DNA of 64,000 bases from JAGXQV01 sp964451375 (GTDB lineage Bacteria; Pseudomonadota; Gammaproteobacteria; Burkholderiales; Sulfuricellaceae): positions 41,499 to 105,498 of the forward strand of contig CAYVIN010000004.1 of the NCBI GenBank assembly GCA_964451375.1, read 5' to 3'. The notes under the pieces were generated by a model. It had not been told where the DNA came from. It saw only the letters and a program-made list of their open reading frames with translations, and did no database searches. The position numbers were made by a program, and so were the translations under genes. Shown piece after piece: positions 25,836 through 33,428 of the stretch (position 1 is its first letter; every line of letters starts with the position of its first letter).

Positions 25836-27712
25836 TGCGCCACCGCGTCCGCCGTGACGTTGCCGCTCACCCCGACTTTGCAGGTATAGGGTGATTGTCC
25901 GTCGGCGGTATAGCCGGTGTATTCGCCATCACTCACGCTGACGGTCTTGCTGCCGACATTCACCGGAATAGTCACGCTGAATTTGTACGAGGAGTTCCGG
26001 CAACTCATGGTGATGCTGGAGCCGGAAAACCCGCCGCTGCAAAGAATTTTGTTGTTATTGATGGTAAAAGTCGTGTCGCTGCTGCCGGCCAGGATGCTGC
26101 CATAGGTTCCCGTCGGCGCTTTGGCGTTCGAGTACAGTTGGTAGCTGTGGGTATTGTGCCCATAGGTCGAGACGCAGGAGGTGGTGAGCTGGGCCGTCAG
26201 ATCGAGGGCGATATTGAGGGTGTCCAGAGTCGTAACCCCGCTCGCGGGCACCTTGTTGACAACATCGGGCAAGCGCTCGGTTTCGGGGAGCATGGCGATC
26301 ACGTCCTTGACCGCGTCGGGCAGTTTGGTAACTTCCACCGTGCCGCCGGCGATCTTGTATTTGCCGGTCATGGTGCTGGGGATAGTCCCTTGCGGCGGAT
26401 TCAGCTTGCTCGTCACTTCGGCGGGCAGCGGCCTGGCAAGCGGCTTGAGGCTGAAGGTGTGCGCACCCAGGTTCAGTTCGCCGTCTTGCAGCGCATCATT
26501 GGTTTTCATGACGATGTTGACGACGTTGGACAGTTTGTCGCCGGGATCCGTCCATTTCTTGAGACTGGTAAAGGCGATGATTTCCGACGCGTCCGAAAGG
26601 GTGGTCAGCACCGCCCCGGCGGTTCCGCCCGGCTGTGGAATATCGGCGCCCTTGATCAGTTCAAGCCCTGCCTTGGTGACCTTGATGGCCCCATCGACGC
26701 CGGTGATCAACGTCACGGCAGCCTCCCCCAGAGCCAGCGCACCGGTCACCCCGCCGGCGGTAGCGACACTGCCTACCACGGTGAGCGCCAGGCCGGAACC
26801 TTCCTTGACCAGTTGCGCAGTACGGGCGGCGTTGTTGTAGAAATTGGCGGTTTTGTCGTAGTCGCTGATCAGCCCGCTCATGGCGTTATCCAGAATGGTC
26901 TTGGCTTCCTTGGCCCCCACCCCGTATTTGGCCATCAGCGTTTTTAACTGGGTTTTTGAACTACCTGCGGCCACAGTTGCCAGCACATCCTCAGGGTTCA
27001 GGGTGGCGAAGGCATTTTCCGGCTGCGCATTTTCGTCCAGAGACGCTGTCGTTCCCTGCGCCAGCACGGTTTCGGTTTCCTGAACGTAGGTCTGGAGTGT
27101 CGCCAGCGCCTTGTCCGCCGCCGCCTTGCGCTCACGGAAGGTGCTGATATCGGAAACCGCCGGGTCGGTATACAAGACGCTGTTAACCGCCAGCACCGCC
27201 TGCATCAGTGCGCCGGTGGTCTTGGCGGTGGCGTTGCTGGCCTGGGTGAAAAACGCGTCCTTGCCATACAACTCGCCCTGCAAATACGCCGTCCCGCCGG
27301 AAACCGTGTAGAGCAGTTTGTATCGGCTGGCCGAGAGCATGTCCGTGAGGTTAAGGCCGTATCCCACATACAACTCCAGGCCGGGCAAACTGCTCAAATT
27401 CATGCCGCTGGTCACCGGAATGTTCATACCAGCCGCCAGCGGGCCGCTCTGATAGGGCGACATCTGGGTCAACCAGCCGGTCTTGTTGTTGAAGTACCAG
27501 ACATCCTTGAGGCGGGCGGCGACGTACACCTCGCCTTTTTGCCCGACATGGGCGGAGGCCGTGGTTAACGCAGCGCTCAGGCTCAGATTGCTGTCCCCGC
27601 CGCTGGATGTGGCCACCACATCGAAATCAGCGGCGGCGGCCTGGGGGGAAAAACTTGCAGCACAGGCAAACATTGCGAGGGAAATAAGATTGGTCGGGTG
27701 TGCGAAAGTCAT
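25832..27712 (-). CDS. large secreted protein of unknown function
   Basis: The ATG at 27712 has a strong AGGGAG upstream and gives 626 residues. A signal peptide (LISLAMFACAASFSPQAAAA) is followed by a beta-rich N-terminal domain (DFDVVATSSGGDSNLSLSAA, GEVYVAARLKDVWYFNNKTG). The central region is helical and alanine-rich, with a glycine-rich hydrophobic stretch (LALTVVGSVATAGGVTGALA). The C-terminal domain is beta-rich and contains several cysteines that could form disulfides. I recognise no family. It is convergent with the VWA gene and divergent from the methyltransferase. Confidence 0.8.
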   Translation of the reverse strand: MTFAHPTNLISLAMFACAASFSPQAAAADFDVVATSSGGDSNLSLSAALTTASAHVGQKGEVYVAARLKDVWYFNNKTGWLTQMSPYQSGPLAAGMNIPVTSGMNLSSLPGLELYVGYGLNLTDMLSASRYKLLYTVSGGTAYLQGELYGKDAFFTQASNATAKTTGALMQAVLAVNSVLYTDPAVSDISTFRERKAAADKALATLQTYVQETETVLAQGTTASLDENAQPENAFATLNPEDVLATVAAGSSKTQLKTLMAKYGVGAKEAKTILDNAMSGLISDYDKTANFYNNAARTAQLVKEGSGLALTVVGSVATAGGVTGALALGEAAVTLITGVDGAIKVTKAGLELIKGADIPQPGGTAGAVLTTLSDASEIIAFTSLKKWTDPGDKLSNVVNIVMKTNDALQDGELNLGAHTFSLKPLARPLPAEVTSKLNPPQGTIPSTMTGKYKIAGGTVEVTKLPDAVKDVIAMLPETERLPDVVNKVPASGVTTLDTLNIALDLTAQLTTSCVSTYGHNTHSYQLYSNAKAPTGTYGSILAGSSDTTFTINNNKILCSGGFSGSSITMSCRNSSYKFSVTIPVNVGSKTVSVSDGEYTGYTADGQSPYTCKVGVSGNVTADAVAH

Positions 27713-27871
27713 GATCGTCTCCCTGAAAAAAACAAAACACCCCGCAACAATTTGCAGACATGTTTGCCCTTTATTGAAGGCTAGCATCCAGGCAGGGGAA
27801 TACAATCCGATGTCCCATTGCGAATGTACGCGGCGTTTGAAAATGTCCGCCGTTTACGCCACACTCGCCGC

Positions 27872-28906
27872 ATGACCTGCCTCGAAGCCCGCTACCGCTC
27901 ATCCGCCGCCCGCCATACCTTCCGCCTGTGGATGAAAGCCGGGGAGGTTTTCGCTTTTCCCGCCGGGCGCACCTATCCGCCGATGTTGGTTGACCACGAG
28001 GAGTTTCCCTTTGATCTGGTGACGCCGCGTGTCGGACGTTTTTACCCCACCCGTCCGTTGCAACTCGGGCTGCCGGCGGCGATGACGCGCGTTACGGATT
28101 GTGGTGAGGACACGCTGACTTTCGACTGCAATCCACCCTGGCGGGATTTGCACCCGGAAATCCACGAAGCCGCCCTCACCGATCCGGCTCTGTGCCTCGG
28201 CAAGGATGCCGATTTACTCGCGTGGGCAGGCATGGAAACACCGCTGGCGTCCACACCGACCGACTTTGCCGAACCCGAATCATTTTCCCGCGAGGACAAC
28301 CGTCCCGATGGCGAGTTTTACCGGGAAGCGCGGCTGGTCGATCACCTAGATGCAACCTGCCGCCGCCGCATCTCCGCGTTATACCAAACCCTTCTGCCAC
28401 CCGGCGGCAAGGTGCTGGACTTGCTGGCTTCCTGGAATTCCCACGTCGCGGCGGGGGATTATGAACTGAGCGTTTTGGGCATGAACAGCGAGGAATTGGC
28501 CGCCAACCCGGCGGCGCAGGAGCGGGTGGTGCGCGATCTGAACCGGGAGGTCGTTTTGCCCTGGCCGGACGCCAGTTTCGATGCGGTCATCAGCACTGCC
28601 GCCATCGAATACCTGATCGAACCATCCGCCGTGCTGGCTGAAGTGCGGCGGGTGCTCAAACCCGGCGGGGTGCTGGTGGTGAGTTTTTCGAACCGTTATT
28701 TCCCGCCCAAGGCAATCCGCCTGTGGACATTGTTGCACCCCATGGAACGCCTGGGCTGGACGCTTGCCCAATTCGCCGGGGCCGCCTTCAGCGAGTGTCA
28801 AACCCTGGTGGAATGCGGCCTCCAGCGCCCCCCTGAAGATCGTTATGCGGCGCGTTACGCGGCGATGGATCCGCTATTTGCCGTGTGGGGACGGAAGCCC
28901 GCCTAA
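27872..28906 (+). CDS. SAM-dependent class I methyltransferase with N-terminal extension
   Basis: The ATG at 27872 gives 344 residues. The N-terminal 110 residues (RSSAARHTFRLWMKAGEVFA) resemble the beta-rich domain often joined to this methyltransferase type. The C-terminal part has a Rossmann methyltransferase layout. Motif I is unusual, VLDLLASWNSH instead of a glycine-rich DxGxGxG loop. Then come DAVISTAAIEYL and the conserved RVLKPGGVLVVSF. The altered motif I may mean weak or specialised SAM binding. No substrate can be named. A hairpin follows the stop. Confidence 0.82.
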   Translation: MTCLEARYRSSAARHTFRLWMKAGEVFAFPAGRTYPPMLVDHEEFPFDLVTPRVGRFYPTRPLQLGLPAAMTRVTDCGEDTLTFDCNPPWRDLHPEIHEAALTDPALCLGKDADLLAWAGMETPLASTPTDFAEPESFSREDNRPDGEFYREARLVDHLDATCRRRISALYQTLLPPGGKVLDLLASWNSHVAAGDYELSVLGMNSEELAANPAAQERVVRDLNREVVLPWPDASFDAVISTAAIEYLIEPSAVLAEVRRVLKPGGVLVVSFSNRYFPPKAIRLWTLLHPMERLGWTLAQFAGAAFSECQTLVECGLQRPPEDRYAARYAAMDPLFAVWGRKPA

Positions 28907-28907
28907 C

Positions 28908-28954
28908 ATACCTTGCCTGGTCGCGATTTGGCGATGAGGCAAGGTATATTTTCG
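28908..28954 (+). terminator. hairpin after the methyltransferase / before the small basic protein
   Basis: ATACCTTGCCT (28908-28918) and AGGCAAGGTAT (28937-28947) pair perfectly over 11 bp. The 18-nt loop holds a second 4-bp TCGC/GCGA stem. TATATTTTC follows the stem. It could terminate methyltransferase transcription or act as a leader structure for the gene at 28965, whose Shine-Dalgarno (GGAGACG) begins 8 bp after the stem. Confidence 0.6.
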
Positions 28955-28964
28955 GAGACGTAAT

Positions 28965-29159
28965 ATGGCCAAAAAAACCCTCGGCACCCGCCAGAAAATG
29001 GTGTTCCGCCTGCCGCAAAGCGGCCCGCCGCGCAATCCCTTCGCCGCGCTCGCCAAACAACGCAAAGCCGGGCCGCACGACAAAAGCCAAGGAGCGAAAC
29101 GCCGTCTGGACAACATCTTGTTGACCCAGTTGCTGCGCCGGGAAGGGGAGGAAGAGTAA
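28965..29159 (+). CDS. small basic conserved-style protein
   Basis: The 64-residue product is highly basic and contains GPPRNPFAALAKQRKAGPHD followed by KSQGAKRRLDNILLTQLLRR. The RNPF-x-A-x2-K-x-RKAG-x-H-x-KS core is a pattern seen in small proteins from phages and betaproteobacteria. It starts with an ATG behind GGAGACGTAAT, a usable ribosome site. The charge suggests nucleic-acid contact, but no function is known. Confidence 0.7.
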   Translation: MAKKTLGTRQKMVFRLPQSGPPRNPFAALAKQRKAGPHDKSQGAKRRLDNILLTQLLRREGEEE

Positions 29160-29183
29160 GGCTCAGACGCTCATGGCGCTAAT

Positions 29184-29356
29184 TTAACCTAAAAACCTCA
29201 GTTCAGAACCGCAAAGGCGCTAAGGCGCAAAGAAATCAAAAACATGCAGAATGTTCCGCCCTCACCCGGTGGGTAAACGATCCGACACGGGTAACCTATT
29301 GTTTTTCCTCTGCGTCTTTGCGCCTTTGCGGTTCAAACTGGCTTTTCCAGGTTTAA
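29184..29356. repeat. 173-bp dispersed repeat, copy A
   Basis: Starts TTAACCTAAAAAC and ends CCAGGTTTAA, so its ends are inverted repeats of TTAAACCT type. Inside are AACCGCAAAGGCGC near one end and its complement GCGCCTTTGCGGTT near the other, so the whole unit can fold back. The reverse complement of 34800-34972 matches it along its full length with scattered differences. Confidence 0.9.
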
Positions 29357-29376
29357 GCTTTAGGCCGATCCGGGCT

Positions 29377-29422
29377 GGAGCGCCGGCATCCTGCCGGCAG
29401 GCCGGCGAGACGCCGGCGCTCC
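29377..29422. repeat. GC-rich palindromic repeat (GAGCGCCGGC type), copy 1
   Basis: GGAGCGCCGGC and GCCGGCGCTCC form an 11-bp inverted repeat around CATCCTGCCGGCAGGCCGGC-like inner stems. A 23-bp part (29401-29423) recurs exactly, in reverse orientation, at 32181-32203. With copy A of the 173-bp repeat it fills the gap before the GST gene. Confidence 0.8.
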
Positions 29423-29465
29423 CAGGCAACGTCTGGCCGGCGCACTTAACTTGGCGACATGGGGC

Positions 29466-30131
29466 TTAAACGCCGCTTATCCGCCGCGCCAACTCGGAAT
29501 TCCGCGCTTTCAGGAAACCCAGCAATTTTTCCGGATAATCGGCGGCCACCGCCTGCCGCACCGAGGGACGCGCCGCGAGGGCTTGCCGCCAGGCGCGGAT
29601 GGCGGGCAGATCGGCGAAGATTCCCAGATCGAGGGATTTTTCGTAAACATCGAAATAACGGAACAACGGGGCGAACGCCGCATCCACCAGCGAAAAAGCG
29701 GCCCCGGCGAAATACGGGCCGTTCCCCAGATTTTTCTCCAGCACTGCGAATTTACCTTGCAGGTCTTTGGTTTTGGCCTCCAGCGTTGCGCCGTCCGGCG
29801 CGGTGTTGAATTCCCACATTGCACCGAGCAACACCGACGCATATTCGATCCAGGCGCGATGTTTGGCGCGGGTCAACGCATCTGCGGGGTGCAGGCGCGG
29901 TTCTATGGTTTCGTCGAGGTATTCGCAGATGACTGCCGATTCGAAAATGACTTCGCCATCCACCTGCAACAGCGGCACTTTGCCGAGCGGGGAAATCTCG
30001 CGAAACCATTCCGGCGGATTGGCGAGGTTGATGTTGGTGCGCTCGAAGGGGGCGTTTTTTTCCAGCAGGGCGATCACGGCGCGCTGGACGAAGGGGCAGA
30101 TTTCATGGCTGACGAGATGGAGTTTTGGCAT
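29466..30131 (-). CDS. glutathione S-transferase family protein
   Basis: The 221-residue cytoplasmic protein has the N-terminal thioredoxin-fold GST domain with a CPFVQR active-site motif (HEICPFVQRAVIALLEK) that uses cysteine as in omega/beta-like GSTs. The glutathione-binding segments GKVPLLQVDGEVIFESAVIC follow. The C-terminal all-helical domain contains YFAGAAFSLVDAAFAPLFRY with the conserved N-capping box. It could conjugate or reduce electrophiles and mixed disulfides. It has 15 bp between its start and the stop of the upstream secreted-protein gene on the same strand, so they may be cotranscribed. Confidence 0.9.
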   Translation of the reverse strand: MPKLHLVSHEICPFVQRAVIALLEKNAPFERTNINLANPPEWFREISPLGKVPLLQVDGEVIFESAVICEYLDETIEPRLHPADALTRAKHRAWIEYASVLLGAMWEFNTAPDGATLEAKTKDLQGKFAVLEKNLGNGPYFAGAAFSLVDAAFAPLFRYFDVYEKSLDLGIFADLPAIRAWRQALAARPSVRQAVAADYPEKLLGFLKARNSELARRISGV

Positions 30132-30145
30132 GGTTTTTCCGAATT

Positions 30146-30820
30146 CTATTGTTTGGTGAGGAGCACCGGCGTTCCGACCGGCAACGTTTTGGAACAGAAA
30201 TAGGTTTGCGCCTTGGGTTGGCAGGATTCGATGTGCAAGGTCGCAGCGCTGGTCGAAAAAGTCAGGGTGGCGCTTTGCGAGAGATATTCGTCGTCTTCGA
30301 CGAGCGTCGCCACTGCGCCGTTCAGGACGCCCCGGAAAATCAGCCCGGTGCGCAAATTGGTCAGGGTGACCACGCCATCACTCACGGCGGAGGAATATTT
30401 CAGGCCTTTCTGGTCGTTCACCCATACCCCGGCGTAGCTGGCCGGCGATATCGGCGTGGCAACCGGGGTAGCGCGAGCCAGCGACATTTCCCAGCCGCCG
30501 TCGGGGTTCAGCAACAGGGTCACGTTTTGCAGCGACGCGCCGTCGATATCCAGCGTCGGAAAGGTAGCGAGGTTGGCCCCACTATCGAAATTGACGGAGG
30601 GATATTCCGCGCCGTTGGCGTCGCTGCCGGGTGTGACGCTATCCACCGTCCAGTTCCCGTTGTTGCGCAGGGTCAGCGCGACGTTGGAATAAGGCGCGCC
30701 GTCGATACTGACGTTTTTGACAAACAACCGCCCGGTGGTGCTGGAATAGCTGTTCGCCGAGGCGGAAACCGCCAGGGGGAAAAGCGTGAATACCACTAAT
30801 AGAAAATATTTCATCATCAA
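30146..30820 (-). CDS. secreted beta-rich protein of unknown function
   Basis: The 224-residue product begins with three methionines, any of which may be the start. A signal peptide follows (KYFLLVVFTLFPLAVSASA). The mature protein is dominated by short strands (RLFVKNVSIDGAPYSNVALT, SLQNVTLLLNPDGGWEMSLA) and has two cysteines near the C-terminus (SCQPKAQTYFCSK) that may form a disulfide. I recognise no family. The gene lies directly upstream of the GST gene on the minus strand. Confidence 0.72.
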   Translation of the reverse strand: MMMKYFLLVVFTLFPLAVSASANSYSSTTGRLFVKNVSIDGAPYSNVALTLRNNGNWTVDSVTPGSDANGAEYPSVNFDSGANLATFPTLDIDGASLQNVTLLLNPDGGWEMSLARATPVATPISPASYAGVWVNDQKGLKYSSAVSDGVVTLTNLRTGLIFRGVLNGAVATLVEDDEYLSQSATLTFSTSAATLHIESCQPKAQTYFCSKTLPVGTPVLLTKQ

Positions 30821-31266
30821 TCAGACAGGCATTTATTGGGGGAAACCCGTCGGATTATTCCACGATTCAGGTCGGTCATAAACCATGTTAACAGCATTTT
30901 TTTCAACGCTGACAGGGGCTTCCAGACATCTGAAGGGGGTGGTTATGCACAAGACTTCGTCTAATCATCAAGACGCCAATGGAACTCCTTGACGCGAAAG
31001 GGAAGTGCTGTAACGTGTTGTTTTTGCGCAAAAAAACATTGACTGTTTTTTAAGCAGAGGCGCTAAACCCATTGCGCGACGGCAAGTTACAGGGAAATTA
31101 CCGGGTTACTCACAGACTTATCCACAGATTATGTGGACACCCATTATAGACACCCGTTGTCAACCCGATCCGGCAACTTTTTGATGTCCGCAAGCAAGCC
31201 GGCGTAACGGCGCGATGGTATAGAATGTGGCCCTGCCTCGACACGCTGAATTAGGTCAATACGAAT
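30821..31266. other. 446-bp intergenic region upstream of rdgC with a DnaA-box match
   Basis: No credible gene. It is AT-richer than its surroundings. TTATCCACA at 31118-31126 is a perfect DnaA box and lies in the small palindrome TCCACA-GATTA-TGTGGA. A TATAGAAT near 31219 is a possible -10 for rdgC, but no good -35 matches it. There is no cluster of DnaA boxes and no dnaA or dnaN nearby, so it is not an origin on this evidence. Confidence 0.55.
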
Positions 31267-32172
31267 ATGTGGTTCAGAAACCTGCAACTTTACCGTCTTA
31301 CCCAACCGTTCACCCTCGACCCGCTGGAACTGGAACGCAAGCTCGCCCACTACACTTTTGTCCCGTGCGGCAGCCTCGACCTGCAAACCAAGGGATGGTG
31401 CGCGCCGGGCGGCAATCCCGACAGCCTGGTCTACGCGCGCAGCAGCCAGATCCTGGTGGCGCTGCGCACCGAACAAAAGCTGCTGCCCGCCTCGGTAGTG
31501 CGCCAGGAGGCCGATGAACGCGCCAAACGCATCGAGCAGCAGCAGGGTTTCCGTCCGGGACGCAAACAAATGCGGGAAATCCGCGACGACGTGGAAACCG
31601 AATTGCTGCCTCGCGCTTTCGGGCGGCAGCGCACCACCTATGCGTGGATTGACGCCGCCCACGGCTGGCTGGTGGTGGACGCCGCGAATGCCGCGAAAGC
31701 CGAGGAAGTGCTGGAAATGTTGCACAAGGCGGTGGACGATCTGGCGGTGCTGCGTCCCGCCACCGAGGTGTCGCCGCGTTCGGCGATGACCGACTGGCTG
31801 CTCGCCGAGGAAGCGCCGTCCGGGTTCAGCATCGACCGTGATTGCGAACTGATGTCGCCGCTGGAGGAAAAAGCCACGGTACGCTTCGTCCGCCATCCGC
31901 TGGAGGCCAGCGAAATTCGCCACCACATCGAGGCCGGCAAGCTGGCAACCCGCCTCGCGCTGACCTGGAACGACCGGGTGTCGTTTGTGCTGACCGAGGA
32001 TTTCCAGGTCAAGCGCCTGGCGTTCCTGGATATTCTGAAAGAAGAAGCCGACAAGGCCGACAACGTCGAAGAACAGTTCGACTCGGACTTCGCGCTGATG
32101 ACCGGCGAGCTGGCGCGCTTCATCCCAGCCCTTATCGAAGCGTTGGGCGGAGAAAGCGCGCTGGCCGGGTAG
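31267..32172 (+). CDS. rdgC: recombination-associated protein RdgC
   Basis: RdgC is a ring-shaped dsDNA-binding dimer that limits RecA loading and filament activity. The 301-residue length and sequence match the family throughout: WFRNLQLYRLTQPFTLDPLE at the N-terminus, then RQEADERAKRIEQQQGFRPG and RDDVETELLPRAFGR, and further EEKATVRFVRHPLEASEIRH. The C-terminus ends FALMTGELARFIPALIEALG. It stands alone on the plus strand. Directly downstream begins a stretch of gene debris. Confidence 0.95.
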   Translation: MWFRNLQLYRLTQPFTLDPLELERKLAHYTFVPCGSLDLQTKGWCAPGGNPDSLVYARSSQILVALRTEQKLLPASVVRQEADERAKRIEQQQGFRPGRKQMREIRDDVETELLPRAFGRQRTTYAWIDAAHGWLVVDAANAAKAEEVLEMLHKAVDDLAVLRPATEVSPRSAMTDWLLAEEAPSGFSIDRDCELMSPLEEKATVRFVRHPLEASEIRHHIEAGKLATRLALTWNDRVSFVLTEDFQVKRLAFLDILKEEADKADNVEEQFDSDFALMTGELARFIPALIEALGGESALAG

Positions 32173-32180
32173 CCTTGCCA

Positions 32181-32203
32181 GGGAGCGCCGGCGTCTCGCC
32201 GGC
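32181..32203. repeat. GC-rich palindromic repeat, copy 2
   Basis: Exact reverse-complement copy of 29401-29423. It lies 8 bp after the rdgC stop and 4 bp before the GGDEF remnant. Confidence 0.85.
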
Positions 32204-32207
32204 CCGC

Positions 32208-32345
32208 TCATCCCTCGAAACTCGTCACCCGGTTGCGTCCGCCCTGTTTGGCGCGGTACATCGCCTGATCGGCTTCCTGCCGTATCTCGAACATCGACCG
32301 GCCCGAATGGCGATCCACCGCCACGCCAATGCTTGCGGTAAAGTC
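32208..32345 (-). pseudogene. C-terminal stub of a GGDEF diguanylate cyclase
   Basis: Reading the minus strand from 32345 gives DFTASIGVAVDRHSGRSMFE, then IRQEADQAMYRAKQGGRNRV and TSFEG-stop. This is the last ~45 residues of a GGDEF domain: the TASIGVA strand, the ADQAMYRAKQGGRN helix and the usual terminus. The GGDEF active-site loop and everything before it are missing. The open frame starts exactly at the stop codon of the antitoxin gene (shared bases 32343-32347), which suggests that arrival of the toxin-antitoxin pair cut the cyclase gene. Confidence 0.85.
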
Positions 32346-32644
32346 TATGCTGCCTCAAGCTCTTTCGTCAGTTCGGGGTGGTTGTTGATGATCCGCAGCA
32401 GACAAAGCATTCCGCCGGGCGGCGTGAACCGGCCCTGCTCCCTGTCGCGCAAGGTTGCGAGGGGAGTGGCGATCAGCTTGGAAAACTCCGCCTGAGTCAG
32501 TCCGGTTTTGGCGCGTGTCTGACGCACCAGTATCTGTTCCGGCGTGGTGACGCGACCCAGCCCGGCTTTCGCCTCCTTGATGCTTTGCTCCAGGTCGGCC
32601 ATGAATTGCTGCATTTCAGCATCATGTCCAGCGTTCTCAGACAT
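32345..32644 (-). CDS. XRE-type HTH antitoxin
   Basis: The 99-residue product has an N-terminal acidic part (HDAEMQQFMADLEQSIKEAK) and a C-terminal helix-turn-helix (TGLTQAEFSKLIATPLATLR, then DREQGRFTPPGGMLCLL). It is the typical HigA-like partner of RelE-type toxins, encoded after the toxin and overlapping it by 8 bp. It appears intact. Its own toxin carries a frameshift. Role: DNA-binding repressor of its operon and toxin neutraliser. Confidence 0.9.
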   Translation of the reverse strand: MSENAGHDAEMQQFMADLEQSIKEAKAGLGRVTTPEQILVRQTRAKTGLTQAEFSKLIATPLATLRDREQGRFTPPGGMLCLLRIINNHPELTKELEAA

Positions 32645-32947
32645 CGTATTGCTCCTTCAGGCGTTTCAGAAAATCGCTCGGCAGGGTGTCGAATTTGGCC
32701 TTGGTGTAGGCAATCAACAAAACCACGTTCCCCGCCACCGGGCGGTGGAAGTAGATCACCCGCGCACCACCGCGCTTGCCGTGACCGGAAGCCGCCCAGC
32801 GCACCTTGCGCAGCCCCGCCGTGCCGGGTATCGCATCACCTGCATCCGGGTTGGCCGCAATGAAGTTGGCGAACGCTTCCGCTTCATTGGCAGCCCGGAT
32901 GCCTTGATGCCTTTCAGGTAAGTTGGGGTTTCGATCACGGTGCGCAT
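32637..32947 (-). pseudogene. RelE/HigB-type toxin gene with a frameshift
   Basis: The normal N-terminus MRTVIETPTYLKGIKASGL is read from the ATG at 32947. The body is in another frame: NEAEAFANFIAANPDAGDAI, then PGTAGLRKVRWAASGHGKRG, VIYFHRPVAGNVVLLIAY and KFDTLPSDFLKRLKEQYDV. The two frames meet at CTG-CCA-ATG-AAG (about 32887-32895). One missing base after GGL (for example CTG-ACC-AAT-GAA) restores a full 104-residue toxin. A TTG at 32960 opens the second frame, but with an unrelated N-terminus and no clear ribosome site. I therefore score the toxin as inactive. Confidence 0.82.
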
Positions 32948-32997
32948 GAATTGAATTCAACGGGCAACCCGTACGATAACAAGCGCTGCCTCGCGAT

Positions 32998-33267
32998 TCA
33001 TTTCCAGGAAAATGATAGGAAGAAGCCAGCCTTTAAAGGCAGGGTCTCCGACCGCGCGGGATCAGAACATGACTTGCGATTGGCTCCATGCTCCGTGTGG
33101 CCTTCCGTCAATTGCGACTGCGTCGGCATCCCGAATTTGTGATTTCGCGGCTCTATGGCCGGCCTGCCGGTTTCCCCTGTCAACGCTTCGATATCCACCT
33201 CGCGATGGATAACGCATGACTCGGGGTCAGAGTGATTCGCCATTCCTTCTCCGTATCGAACTTTCAT
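32998..33267 (-). mobile_element. probable remnant of a group II intron 5' region
   Basis: The minus strand translates as KVRYGEGMANHSDPESCVIH, then REVDIEALTGETGRPAIEPR and NHKFGMPTQSQLTEGHTEHG. I recognise this pattern from the short spurious reading frames annotated just ahead of group II intron reverse transcriptases in proteobacteria; it reflects conserved intron RNA rather than a protein. No reverse transcriptase follows, so only a fragment remains. The call rests on recall of that translation pattern and needs an RNA covariance search. Confidence 0.45.
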
Positions 33268-33311
33268 CGACTACAATCTGCCAGCTTATGCTGGCGCACC
33301 GCAAAGACCAG

Positions 33312-33406
33312 CGGGCATTGCGCCGAATTTAAACATGGTGATGCCGCCACACTTTGCCAAAATATTTTCGACTTGGGGCAATGCGCTCACGCTTGTTGCA
33401 CCCTAC
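33312..33406. repeat. truncated copy of the GTAGGG/CCCTAC element
   Basis: CGGGCATTGCGCCG, then CATGGTGATG, GGGGCAATGCGCTCACGC and TTGTTGCACCCTAC correspond in order to 63571-63654. The first ~20 bp of the right-hand copy are missing here. It ends 9 bp before the Shine-Dalgarno of the orphan HigA gene. Confidence 0.65.
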
Positions 33407-33428
33407 GCAAGGCTGAAGGAGGTTGACC

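Noticed and set aside
31144..31164. TATAAT and TTGACA on the minus strand upstream of rdgC
   Set aside because: The boxes are only 9 bp apart, too close for sigma-70.
30821..31266. Possible replication origin because of a perfect DnaA box
   Set aside because: Only one box, no dnaA/dnaN/gyrB context and no AT-rich unwinding repeats.
31144..32358. 404-codon minus-strand frame opposite rdgC
   Set aside because: rdgC is certain on the plus strand; the antisense translation has no recognisable family.
32637..32960. Intact 107-residue toxin starting at TTG 32960
   Set aside because: Its first ~23 residues are unrelated to the family, while the genuine N-terminus lies in the other frame; better explained by a frameshift.
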